Assembly: GCF_004519305.1 (NCBI RefSeq)
Contig: NZ_SOZA01000031.1
Coordinates: 1-60,373, forward strand
DNA from: Pseudomonas sp. RIT623
GTDB taxonomy: Bacteria > Pseudomonadota > Gammaproteobacteria > Pseudomonadales > Pseudomonadaceae
Reading direction: 5' to 3'
Length of the DNA stretch: 60,373 nt
The position numbers were made by a program, and so were the translations under genes. Under the pieces are notes generated by a model, which saw only the letters and a program-made list of their open reading frames with translations, did not search any database and was not told the DNA's origin. Shown in pieces: positions 26,906 through 36,411 of this stretch (position 1 is the stretch's first letter; the number at the start of each line of letters is the position of its first letter).

Positions 26906-27406
26906 ATGGAATTCGCTTTCTACTTCGCATCCGGTGTCGCCGTTGTCTCCACGCTGCGCGTGGTGACCGGCACCAACCCGGTGCACGCCCTGCTCTACCT
27001 GATCATCTCGCTGATTTCCGTGGCGATGATCTTCTTCTCCCTCGGTGCGCCCTTCGCCGGTGCCCTGGAAGTGATCGCCTACGCCGGTGCCATCATGGTG
27101 CTGTTCGTTTTCGTGGTGATGATGCTCAATCTCGGGCCGGCCTCGGTCGCCCAGGAGCGTGGCTGGCTCAAGCCGGGCATCTGGGCGGGGCCGGTGATCC
27201 TCGCCGCCCTGCTGCTGCTGGAACTGCTCTACGTGCTGTTCGTCACCCCGTCGGGCGCTGCCATCAGCGGTACCACCGTCAGCGCCAAAGAGGTCGGCAT
27301 CAGCCTGTTCGGCCCTTACCTGCTGGTGGTCGAACTGGCCTCGATGCTGCTGCTCGCGGCAGCCGTCACCGCCTTCCACCTGGGCCGCAACGAGGCGAAG
27401 GAGTAA
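26906..27406 (+). CDS. nuoJ: NADH-quinone oxidoreductase subunit J
   Basis: A 166-residue membrane subunit with five helices, including the pi-bulge helix region YAGAIMVLFVFVVMML. It takes part in coupling of the membrane arm. nuoK follows after 3 bases. Confidence 0.96.
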   Translation: MEFAFYFASGVAVVSTLRVVTGTNPVHALLYLIISLISVAMIFFSLGAPFAGALEVIAYAGAIMVLFVFVVMMLNLGPASVAQERGWLKPGIWAGPVILAALLLLELLYVLFVTPSGAAISGTTVSAKEVGISLFGPYLLVVELASMLLLAAAVTAFHLGRNEAKE

Positions 27407-27409
27407 ATC

Positions 27410-27714
27410 ATGGGTGCTATCCCTCTCGAGCATGGTCTGGCGGTCGCCGGCATCCTGTTCTGCTTAGGTCTGGTTGGCCTGATGGTCCGCCGCAACATTC
27501 TCTTCGTGCTCATGAGCCTGGAAGTCATGATGAACGCCGCTGCCCTGGCGTTCATCGTCGCCGGTGCCCGTTGGGTCCAGCCCGACGGCCAGGTGATGTT
27601 CATTCTGGTGATCAGCCTGGCAGCCGCCGAGGCCAGCATTGGCCTGGCGATCCTGCTGCAGCTGTATCGCCGCTTCCACACTCTCGATATCGATGCTGCC
27701 AGTGAGATGCGCGG

Positions 27715-27718
<4 letters not shown>
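27410..27718 (+). CDS. nuoK: NADH-quinone oxidoreductase subunit K
   Basis: A 102-residue, three-helix proton-channel subunit. The key membrane glutamates lie in LMSLEVMMNAAALAF and SLAAAEASIGLAILL. It overlaps nuoL by 4 bases. Confidence 0.96.
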
Positions 27719-29568
<1,850 letters not shown>

Positions 29569-29608
29569 CCATGAATCTTGCGACTTTGCCAAAGGAAACC
29601 AACCCGTC

Positions 29609-31141
29609 ATGATTTTGCCTTGGCTGATCCTGATCCCCTTCATCGGCGGCTTCCTGTGCTGGCTGGGTGAGCGCTTCGGCGCCACCCTGCCGCGCTGGAT
29701 CGCGCTGCTGACCATGTCCCTGCTGCTCGGCATCGGCCTGTGGCTGTGGGCGAACGGCAACTACACCCTGGCCCCGGCGCCGGGCGCCGAACCGGCCTGG
29801 GCCCTCGAATACAAGGTCGAGTGGATCAAGCGCTTCGGCATCAGCATCCACCTGGCCCTCGACGGCCTGTCGCTGCTGATGATCCTGCTCACCGGCCTGC
29901 TCGGCGTGCTGTCGGTGCTGTGCTCGTGGAAAGAGATCCAGCGCCACGTCGGCTTCTTCCACCTCAACCTGATGTGGATCCTCGGCGGCGTGGTCGGTGT
30001 GTTCCTGGCCCTGGACCTGTTCCTGTTCTTCTTCTTCTGGGAAATGATGCTGGTGCCGATGTACTTCCTCATCGCGCTCTGGGGTCACAGCTCGGCCGAT
30101 GGCAAGAAGACGCGGATCTACGCGGCGACCAAGTTCTTCATCTTCACCCAGGCCAGCGGCCTGATCATGCTGGTGGCGATCCTTGGCCTGGTGCTGGTCA
30201 ACTACAACAGCACCGGGGTGATCACCTTCAACTACAGCGACCTGCTCAAGGCCGAGCTGCCGGCCGGCGTCGAGTACATCCTGATGCTGGGCTTCTTCAT
30301 CGCCTTCGCGGTGAAGCTGCCGGTGGTACCGTTCCACTCCTGGCTGCCTGATGCCCACGCCCAGGCGCCGACCGCCGGTTCCGTGGACCTGGCCGGTATC
30401 CTGCTGAAGACCGCGGCCTACGGCCTGCTGCGCTTCGCCCTGCCGCTGTTCCCGAACGCCTCGGCCGAGTTCGCGCCGATCGCCATGACCCTGGGCCTGA
30501 TCGGTATCTTCTACGGTGCCTTCCTGGCCTTCGCGCAAACCGACATCAAGCGCCTGATCGCCTTCTCCAGCGTCTCGCACATGGGCTTCGTGCTGATCGG
30601 TATCTACTCCGGTAGCCAGCAAGCCCTGCAGGGCGCGGTGATCCAGATGCTGGCCCACGGCCTGTCGGCTGCCGCGCTGTTCATTCTGTCCGGCCAGCTG
30701 TACGAGCGCCTGCACACCCGTGACATGCGCCAGATGGGTGGCCTGTGGCACCGCATCGCGTATCTGCCAGCCATCAGCCTGTTCTTCGCCGCCGCCTCGC
30801 TGGGCCTGCCAGGCACCGGCAACTTCGTCGGCGAGTTCCTGATCCTGATCGGCAGCTTCGCCCACGTGCCATGGATCACCGTGATCGCCACCACAGGCCT
30901 TGTGTTCGGTTCGGTGTACTCGCTGATCATGATCCACCGCGCCTACTTCGGCCCGGCCAAGGCCGACACCGTGCTGGCCGGCATGGACAGTCGCGAGCTG
31001 ATCATGGTGCTGGGCCTGGCTGGCCTCTTGATCCTGCTGGGCGTGTATCCGCAGCCGTTCCTCGACACCTCTGCCGCCACCATGAGCGGTGTGCAGCAGT
31101 GGCTCGGTTCCGCTTTCACTCAACTCGCTTCGGCCCGGTAA
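29609..31141 (+). CDS. nuoM: NADH-quinone oxidoreductase subunit M (antiporter-like)
   Basis: A 510-residue antiporter-like proton-pumping subunit. The glutamate in FFFFWEMMLVPMYFLIALWG and the lysine in VKLPVVPFHSWLPDAHAQAP match the channel residues of the family. nuoN starts 7 bases after the stop. Confidence 0.97.
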   Translation: MILPWLILIPFIGGFLCWLGERFGATLPRWIALLTMSLLLGIGLWLWANGNYTLAPAPGAEPAWALEYKVEWIKRFGISIHLALDGLSLLMILLTGLLGVLSVLCSWKEIQRHVGFFHLNLMWILGGVVGVFLALDLFLFFFFWEMMLVPMYFLIALWGHSSADGKKTRIYAATKFFIFTQASGLIMLVAILGLVLVNYNSTGVITFNYSDLLKAELPAGVEYILMLGFFIAFAVKLPVVPFHSWLPDAHAQAPTAGSVDLAGILLKTAAYGLLRFALPLFPNASAEFAPIAMTLGLIGIFYGAFLAFAQTDIKRLIAFSSVSHMGFVLIGIYSGSQQALQGAVIQMLAHGLSAAALFILSGQLYERLHTRDMRQMGGLWHRIAYLPAISLFFAAASLGLPGTGNFVGEFLILIGSFAHVPWITVIATTGLVFGSVYSLIMIHRAYFGPAKADTVLAGMDSRELIMVLGLAGLLILLGVYPQPFLDTSAATMSGVQQWLGSAFTQLASAR

Positions 31142-31148
31142 GAGCGCT

Positions 31149-32618
31149 ATGGAATTCACCACTCAACACTTCATCGCATTGGCGCCGATGCTGATCACCA
31201 CCATCACCACGGTGGTGGTGATGCTGGCGATCGCCTGGAAGCGCAACCACTCGCAGACCTTCCTGCTGTCCACCGTGGGCCTGAACCTGGCCTTGCTGTC
31301 GATCCTGCCGGCGCTGAAGGTCGCGCCGCTGGCGGTCACCTCGCTGGTGACCATCGACAAGTTCGCCTGCCTGTACATGGCGATCATCCTGGTGGCCACC
31401 CTGGCCTGCGTCACCCTCGCCCACGCCTACCTCGGCGAAGGCTCCAAAGGCTTCCCGGGCAACCGTGAAGAACTGTACCTGCTGCTGCTGATGTCGGCAC
31501 TGGGTGGCCTGGTGCTGGTCAGCGCCAACCACCTGGCCGGCCTGTTCATCGGCCTGGAGCTGCTGTCAGTGCCGGTCTACGGCCTGGTGGCGTATGCGTT
31601 CTTCAACAAGCGCTCGCTGGAAGCCGGCATCAAGTACATGGTGCTGTCGGCCGCCGGTTCCGCCTTCCTGCTGTTCGGCATGGCGCTGCTGTATGCCGAC
31701 GCCGGCGCCCTGACCTTCGACCAACTGGGCAAAGCCCTGGCCGCTACCAGCATGCCAAGCCTGCTGGCCCAACTGGGCCTGGGCATGATGCTGGTGGGCC
31801 TGGCCTTCAAGCTGTCGCTGGTACCGTTCCACCTGTGGACCCCGGACGTGTACGAAGGCGCCCCGGCGCCGGTCGCCGCGTTCCTGGCCACCGCCAGCAA
31901 GGTCGCGGTGTTCGCCGTGGTCGTGCGCCTGTTCATGCTCTCCCCCGCCGCCAGCAGCGGCGTGCTGAGCACCGTGCTGGCAGTCATCGCCGTGGCGTCG
32001 ATCATCATCGGCAACCTGCTGGCGCTGACCCAGAGCAACCTCAAGCGCCTGCTGGGTTACTCGTCCATCGCCCACTTCGGCTACCTGGTCATCGCCCTGG
32101 TCGCCAGCAAGGGCCTGGCCCTGGAAGCCATGGGCGTGTACCTGGTCACCTACGTGATCACCAGCCTCGGCGCCTTCGGCGTGATCACCCTGATGTCCTC
32201 GCCATACGCCGGCCGTGACGCTGATGCCCTGTACGAGTACCGCGGCCTGTTCTGGCGCCGTCCGTACCTGACCGCGGTACTGACCGTGATGATGCTGTCG
32301 CTGGCCGGTATCCCGCTGACCGCAGGCTTCATCGGCAAGTTCTACATCATCGCCACCGGCGTCGAGTCGCACCTGTGGTGGCTGGTCGGCGCCCTGGTGA
32401 TCGGCAGCGCCATCGGCGTGTACTACTACCTGCGGGTCATGGTCACCCTGTACCTGGTCGAACCGAACCTGCGTCGCCACGACGCCCCGCTGAAGTGGGA
32501 ACAGCGCACTGGTGGCGTGATGCTGCTGGCCATCGCGATCCTCGCTTTCGTTCTCGGTGTTTACCCGCAGCCGCTGCTGGAGATGGTGCAGCAGGCTGGA
32601 TTGCAACTGATCGGCTGA
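31149..32618 (+). CDS. nuoN: NADH-quinone oxidoreductase subunit N (antiporter-like)
   Basis: A 489-residue antiporter-like subunit and last gene of the operon. Conserved stretches include FIGLELLSVPVYGLVAY and FKLSLVPFHLWTPDVYEGAP. ATG at 31149 is used; a longer open frame starts inside nuoM. A strong terminator follows 20 bases after the stop codon. Confidence 0.97.
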   Translation: MEFTTQHFIALAPMLITTITTVVVMLAIAWKRNHSQTFLLSTVGLNLALLSILPALKVAPLAVTSLVTIDKFACLYMAIILVATLACVTLAHAYLGEGSKGFPGNREELYLLLLMSALGGLVLVSANHLAGLFIGLELLSVPVYGLVAYAFFNKRSLEAGIKYMVLSAAGSAFLLFGMALLYADAGALTFDQLGKALAATSMPSLLAQLGLGMMLVGLAFKLSLVPFHLWTPDVYEGAPAPVAAFLATASKVAVFAVVVRLFMLSPAASSGVLSTVLAVIAVASIIIGNLLALTQSNLKRLLGYSSIAHFGYLVIALVASKGLALEAMGVYLVTYVITSLGAFGVITLMSSPYAGRDADALYEYRGLFWRRPYLTAVLTVMMLSLAGIPLTAGFIGKFYIIATGVESHLWWLVGALVIGSAIGVYYYLRVMVTLYLVEPNLRRHDAPLKWEQRTGGVMLLAIAILAFVLGVYPQPLLEMVQQAGLQLIG

Positions 32619-32638
32619 TCGGCTGCCAGCGTCACTAG

Positions 32639-32667
32639 ACACCCCGCCTCGGCGGGGTGTTTTTTTT
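32639..32667 (+). terminator. Rho-independent terminator of the nuo operon
   Basis: ACACCCCGCC pairs with GGCGGGGTGT, with a TC loop, followed by a run of eight T in all. It cleanly separates nuoN from the TonB receptor gene. Confidence 0.95.
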
Positions 32668-32748
32668 CGGGTCCTACAGATCGTCCCCTGTGCTTCGTCT
32701 GCCCTTTGCAGCGTCAGACTCCCGCACCCGATCTGGAACCTCGTCCCC

Positions 32749-34800
32749 ATGCGCCCCACCCTGCCCTACTCCCTGCTGGCCCTGTTCGTCGCCGGCACCG
32801 CCCAGGCCGCCAACCGCGTCGAACTCGACCAGATGCTGATCCAGGACCATCAACAGTCCGAGCTGGAAGCCGCCGCCGATCACCTGCGTGAAATCCCCGG
32901 CGCCAGCAACCTGGTGGACATGGACAAGGTAGGCCAGGGCCGGGTGGCCAGCAACCAGGATGTGCTGGCCTACCAGCCGGGAGTGTTCGCCCAGTCGGCG
33001 GGCAACGATGGCATCAAGCTGTCGATCCGTGGTTCGGGCATCAACCGCGCGCCGGGTGCCCACGGCTCGGGCGTCTACACGATGTTCGACGGCCTGCCGC
33101 TGACAGGTCCCGGCGGCACGCCCTATGAGCTGTTCGAACCGCTGTGGCTGAGCCGCGCCGAAGTGCTGCGCGGTGCCAACGGTTTCGACCAGGGCTCACT
33201 TGCCCTGGGCGGCGCGATCAACTACGTGACCCACACCGGCTACGATGCCGCACCCTTGCAGGTGCGCTACGAAGTCGGCAGCCGTGGCTACCAGCGCCGG
33301 CACATCAGCTCCGGACAGGTGCTGGGCAACCTCGACTATTACGTAGCGCTTACCGACGCCGAGTACGACGGCTTCCAGCGGCACAGCAGCGGCAGCGCCA
33401 AGGGCATCGCCGCCAACGTCGGCTATCGTTTCAACCCGAATCTGGAAACGCGCTTCTACCTACGCTATCGCGAGACCGAGAACGACCTGGCCGGACGCCT
33501 GACCAAGGACCAGATCAAGCACGATCCGCGTGCGGCAAACCCGGCCTACCTGGCCCGCGATGACAGCCGCCCGCAACCGGGCAGCACCTGGGTCGGCAAC
33601 AAGACCACCTTCTTCCTGGATGACGAATCGCGCCTGGAGGCGGGGCTGGTCTATCACGACTACCCAATGGACCTGCGCGAAGGCCCGATGCGCCTGAAGG
33701 TCGCCTACACCGATGTCAGCGGCACGCTGAACTACTTGCGGCGTGACACCCTGTTCGGCCATGAGAGCAAGACCACCCTGGGCTGGCGCACCACCAAGCA
33801 CCTGCCCAACAGCGGCGCCTCGCAGTTCGCCCGCCCCGACGGCGACAACTTCGGGGCTCGCACCCGCGACTTCAGCTACCAGGGCTCGGACACTGTGTTG
33901 CATGCAGGCAACGATCTGGAGCTGATTCCGAACCTGTGGCTGACCACGGGCCTGGCGATGATCTACACCCGCCGTGAAAGCGACGTCACCTATCCAAGCA
34001 GTGGCGGCAAGGTCAGCCAGCATGACTGGGATTTTGCGCCACGGTTGGGCCTGCGCTACGACATCCGCCCGGACCTGCAGGTCTACGGCAACCTCAGCCG
34101 CTCGGTGGAGCCGCCGCACCCGTGGTCACTGGTCTGGAGCGCGCCGGTAAACAACCAGCCAATGAAGATGCAGAACCAGACCGCCACCACCCTTGAACTG
34201 GGCGCACGCGGCGATTCTGCGCTGGGCCGTTGGGACCTTGCCTGGTACTACGCCCAGGTACGTCATGAACTGCTGAACGTGGAAGTCGTGCAAGGCTTGC
34301 CGTTCAAGGAGTTCAACGCCAGCCCCACCGTGCACCAGGGCATCGAAGCCGGCCTGGACAGCCTCCTCTGGGAACAACCCGGCACCGGCAAGCTAAGCCT
34401 GCGCCAGGCCTACACCTTCAGCGACTTCCACTACCGCGATGACGACAAGTTTGGCGACAACCGCCTGCCCGGCATCCCCATGCATTACTACCAGGCCGAG
34501 TTGCGTTACGACTGGCCGACGGGGTTCTACGCCGGCGTGAATACGCAGATGGCCTCCAAGGTGCAAGTGGACTACGCCAACAGCAGCCACGCTGACGCCT
34601 ACGCCCTGCTCGGCGCGCGGCTGGGCTGGGATTCGCCGAAACGTGACTGGCAGACATGGCTGGACCTGCGCAACCTGACCAACCAGCGCTATGCAGCGAC
34701 GGTGACGCCAGGGTATGACGATGGCGGCAAGGATGTCGCCCGTTCGACGCCGGGAGAAGGCTTCGGCGCTTATCTGGGTGTTTCTTACAGCTTCCGTTAG
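32749..34800 (+). CDS. TonB-dependent outer-membrane receptor next to the RiPP locus
   Basis: A 683-residue outer-membrane receptor for active uptake of a metal complex or other ligand. A signal peptide ends near residue 20 (FVAGTAQAA), then comes a plug domain (KLSIRGSGINRAPGAHGSGVY, MFDGLPLTGPGG, EVLRGANGF) and a 22-strand barrel ending in GAYLGVSYSFR with the C-terminal aromatic residue. There is no N-terminal STN signalling domain, unlike the receptor at 51-54 kb. The ligand is unknown. It is 81 bases past the nuo terminator and 417 bases before the small peptide gene, so it could serve uptake of the modified peptide, but it may be independent. Confidence 0.92.
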   Translation: MRPTLPYSLLALFVAGTAQAANRVELDQMLIQDHQQSELEAAADHLREIPGASNLVDMDKVGQGRVASNQDVLAYQPGVFAQSAGNDGIKLSIRGSGINRAPGAHGSGVYTMFDGLPLTGPGGTPYELFEPLWLSRAEVLRGANGFDQGSLALGGAINYVTHTGYDAAPLQVRYEVGSRGYQRRHISSGQVLGNLDYYVALTDAEYDGFQRHSSGSAKGIAANVGYRFNPNLETRFYLRYRETENDLAGRLTKDQIKHDPRAANPAYLARDDSRPQPGSTWVGNKTTFFLDDESRLEAGLVYHDYPMDLREGPMRLKVAYTDVSGTLNYLRRDTLFGHESKTTLGWRTTKHLPNSGASQFARPDGDNFGARTRDFSYQGSDTVLHAGNDLELIPNLWLTTGLAMIYTRRESDVTYPSSGGKVSQHDWDFAPRLGLRYDIRPDLQVYGNLSRSVEPPHPWSLVWSAPVNNQPMKMQNQTATTLELGARGDSALGRWDLAWYYAQVRHELLNVEVVQGLPFKEFNASPTVHQGIEAGLDSLLWEQPGTGKLSLRQAYTFSDFHYRDDDKFGDNRLPGIPMHYYQAELRYDWPTGFYAGVNTQMASKVQVDYANSSHADAYALLGARLGWDSPKRDWQTWLDLRNLTNQRYAATVTPGYDDGGKDVARSTPGEGFGAYLGVSYSFR

Positions 34801-35217
34801 GCCCACGGTATGCACTGAATACGCGCCTTGATAGCTATATTTCAGCAAGGCGCGGCGCAACGTCTCTCGAGCCAGGTGTGACTTACAGGCCTGGATAAAT
34901 GGCGCCAGCCCATTTGCGGCTATTCCCGCTTCGGTACTGAATAAAACTTACACGCCTGCGTAAGCAAACCCTGATTCCAGGAATTATTTCATCTGTAATC
35001 GCAGCCTCGGCCGTTACAAAGCCCTCGCAGGCCGGGGCCTTATCCCACCGCGCGCCTGCGGTTTTACGCCTTCATGCATTTCCCTACTCCATCCGTACTC
35101 CTGCCTGGCACCAAGGCAGAGGGAAACGACTCCCATTTAAACAGGCGGTGGTGATTCGCAAGAATTCCAACGGCAACGAAAGTGTCGTTGCACCACTAAC
35201 TGCAAGGAGAATCAAAG
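34801..35217. other. 417-bp region between the TonB receptor and the precursor peptide
   Basis: No credible coding frame is seen. GCGCCTTG...CAAGGCGC (34823-34853) forms a stem-loop just past the receptor stop, perhaps ending its transcript. A dyad CTTAC...GTAAG lies at 34947-34964. CTGCCT...AGGCAG is at 35101-35119 and a strong 7-base-pair hairpin at 35173-35191. These point to a separate promoter and a structured leader for the peptide operon; no confident -35/-10 pair was found. Confidence 0.5.
35173..35191 (+). other. Leader hairpin just before the precursor ribosome-binding site
   Basis: GCAACGA-AAGTG-TCGTTGC is a perfect 7-base-pair stem with a 5-base loop, ending 12 bases before the AAGGAG at 35204-35209. 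It may keep the ribosome-binding site open or stabilise the mRNA 5' end. Confidence 0.5.
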
Positions 35218-35364
35218 ATGGGTATCTACATGGGTTTCCGCGCCAACACCCAAGACGAAGAACTGTCCGAGGCTATCACCCAGGCACCCTCCCAGGTGCA
35301 GCCTCAGCAGATCGATGCGCAGCACCTGGCTGAGCACGAGAAGCAGCAACTGAACGACGAGTAA
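35218..35364 (+). CDS. Putative RiPP precursor peptide, 48 residues
   Basis: A short gene with a strong ribosome-binding site (AAGGAG, 8 bases before ATG), placed directly before a methyltransferase and a YcaO gene. The peptide begins MGIYMGFRANTQ and continues as an acidic, Gln- and Glu-rich tail ending EHEKQQLNDE. It has no cysteine; Ser and Thr occur only at 11, 17, 21 and 25. There is no signal peptide and no double-Gly leader site. The hydrophobic, aromatic N-terminus beginning Met-Gly with a long acidic C-terminal part is the reverse of most RiPP precursors and resembles bottromycin-type precursors, whose core is N-terminal. No known family is recognised; the role is inferred from context and gene structure. 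Confidence 0.75.
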   Translation: MGIYMGFRANTQDEELSEAITQAPSQVQPQQIDAQHLAEHEKQQLNDE

Positions 35365-35371
35365 CGTGTTT

Positions 35372-35403
35372 GCGCAAGGTGTGCCTGATGGCACACCTTG
35401 CGC
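35372..35403 (+). other. Strong stem-loop between precursor and methyltransferase genes
   Basis: GCGCAAGGTGTGCC pairs perfectly with GGCACACCTTGCGC around a TGAT loop, 14 base pairs. It begins 7 bases after the precursor stop codon. With no T run it should allow partial read-through, or protect the upstream mRNA end. Many peptide operons use such a hairpin to make much more precursor than enzyme. Confidence 0.75.
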
Positions 35404-35415
35404 TCAGGAGCGCCC

Positions 35416-36411
35416 ATGCCATCACTAGCCGAAAGCCCCTTCCAACACGAATCGTTCGAGGCGCAGGCCAGGCACCTGGCCTGCGTACTTGCCTTGCCCG
35501 CCATGGAGCAAGTCGGCATCACATCGAGTGCCCGGATAACCGAGCCAGTCGGCCCCGGGCTCAACAACCTGTTCCTGCTGCGGGTCGACGGTATCGAGCA
35601 CCTGGGGTGCAGGGTACCGGGCGCCAATGGCGAGCTGGATAGCCGCCTGACCCCGGACATGCTGCTGGGCACGCTGCTGGAGGCGCGCTGGGACGAACAG
35701 GGCTGGCACTGCCAATACCAACCGTTGACCGACAGCCAATGCTCGGCGCTGTTCCAGCAAGCACTCACGTCTTCAAGCCACAGAATCCATTTTCCCTTTC
35801 CGGAACTGGACAGCCAATGCCGAGAGCAGATCGCGCCACCCTGCTTCTGGGATGCCCCGCAAGACCTGGCCAAACGCCTGGACCGCCAGGAGCAGCACTT
35901 TCGCGACACCACCATCGCCCTGCTTTCGGGCCGCCTGCGCCCCGGCGCAATCATCCATGATCCGGCGTGCTCCACCGGCACCTTCATCGCCACGCTGGCA
36001 CGCGCACTGCCAAACAGCCAGTGCATGGGGGCGGATCGTTCGGCGGCGATGATCGACCATGCGACAGCCTGCCATCATTTGCCGAACCTGAGTTTCGAGA
36101 TCGCCGACGCCCAGGTGCCGGTCATGCCAAAGGGCAGTTGCGACGTGCTGATCCTGCGCTTTCTGAACGCCGAGATGATGACCCGCGCTTGCGCCCTCGC
36201 GTTGTTCGAGCAGCTCACCGGCTTGATCCGCCCCGGCGGCATGGCCCTGGTGTTCGGCCAATCGAGTGTGTTGCTCGACGTCGGGCAGCAGGCCCGCCGG
36301 CTTGGCCTGCAAGTCGCCAGCAGCCTGGCCGGGGTCCCCGGCTCCTTGCAGTTGTTCCAGTTCTACCAATTGATCTGCCCCAAGCCCCTTCCGGAACAGA
36401 TACCCTCATGA
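35416..36411 (+). CDS. Class I SAM-dependent methyltransferase of the RiPP locus
   Basis: A 331-residue cytoplasmic protein. Residues about 165-330 form a class I methyltransferase: motif I is IIHDPACSTGTFIATLA (about 179-195), motif II the acidic end in CMGADRSAAM, and the post-motif region SCDVLILRFLNAEMM and LIRPGGMALVF. The first 150 residues (TEPVGPGLNNLFLLRVDGIEHL, RWDEQGWHCQYQPL) match nothing I recognise and may bind the precursor. CAGGAG lies 5 bases upstream of the ATG. Its stop overlaps the YcaO start (ATGA). It probably methylates the modified peptide; the site is unknown. Confidence 0.82.
   Translation: MPSLAESPFQHESFEAQARHLACVLALPAMEQVGITSSARITEPVGPGLNNLFLLRVDGIEHLGCRVPGANGELDSRLTPDMLLGTLLEARWDEQGWHCQYQPLTDSQCSALFQQALTSSSHRIHFPFPELDSQCREQIAPPCFWDAPQDLAKRLDRQEQHFRDTTIALLSGRLRPGAIIHDPACSTGTFIATLARALPNSQCMGADRSAAMIDHATACHHLPNLSFEIADAQVPVMPKGSCDVLILRFLNAEMMTRACALALFEQLTGLIRPGGMALVFGQSSVLLDVGQQARRLGLQVASSLAGVPGSLQLFQFYQLICPKPLPEQIPS

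Noticed and set aside
34823..34853. Rho-independent terminator after the TonB receptor
   Set aside because: The 8-bp stem has a 15-base loop and no T run, so it was listed only as a stem-loop in the intergenic region.
35148..35333. 61-codon frame overlapping the precursor peptide gene
   Set aside because: It is out of frame with the precursor, Arg/Pro-rich like a shadow frame, and lacks a good ribosome-binding site.
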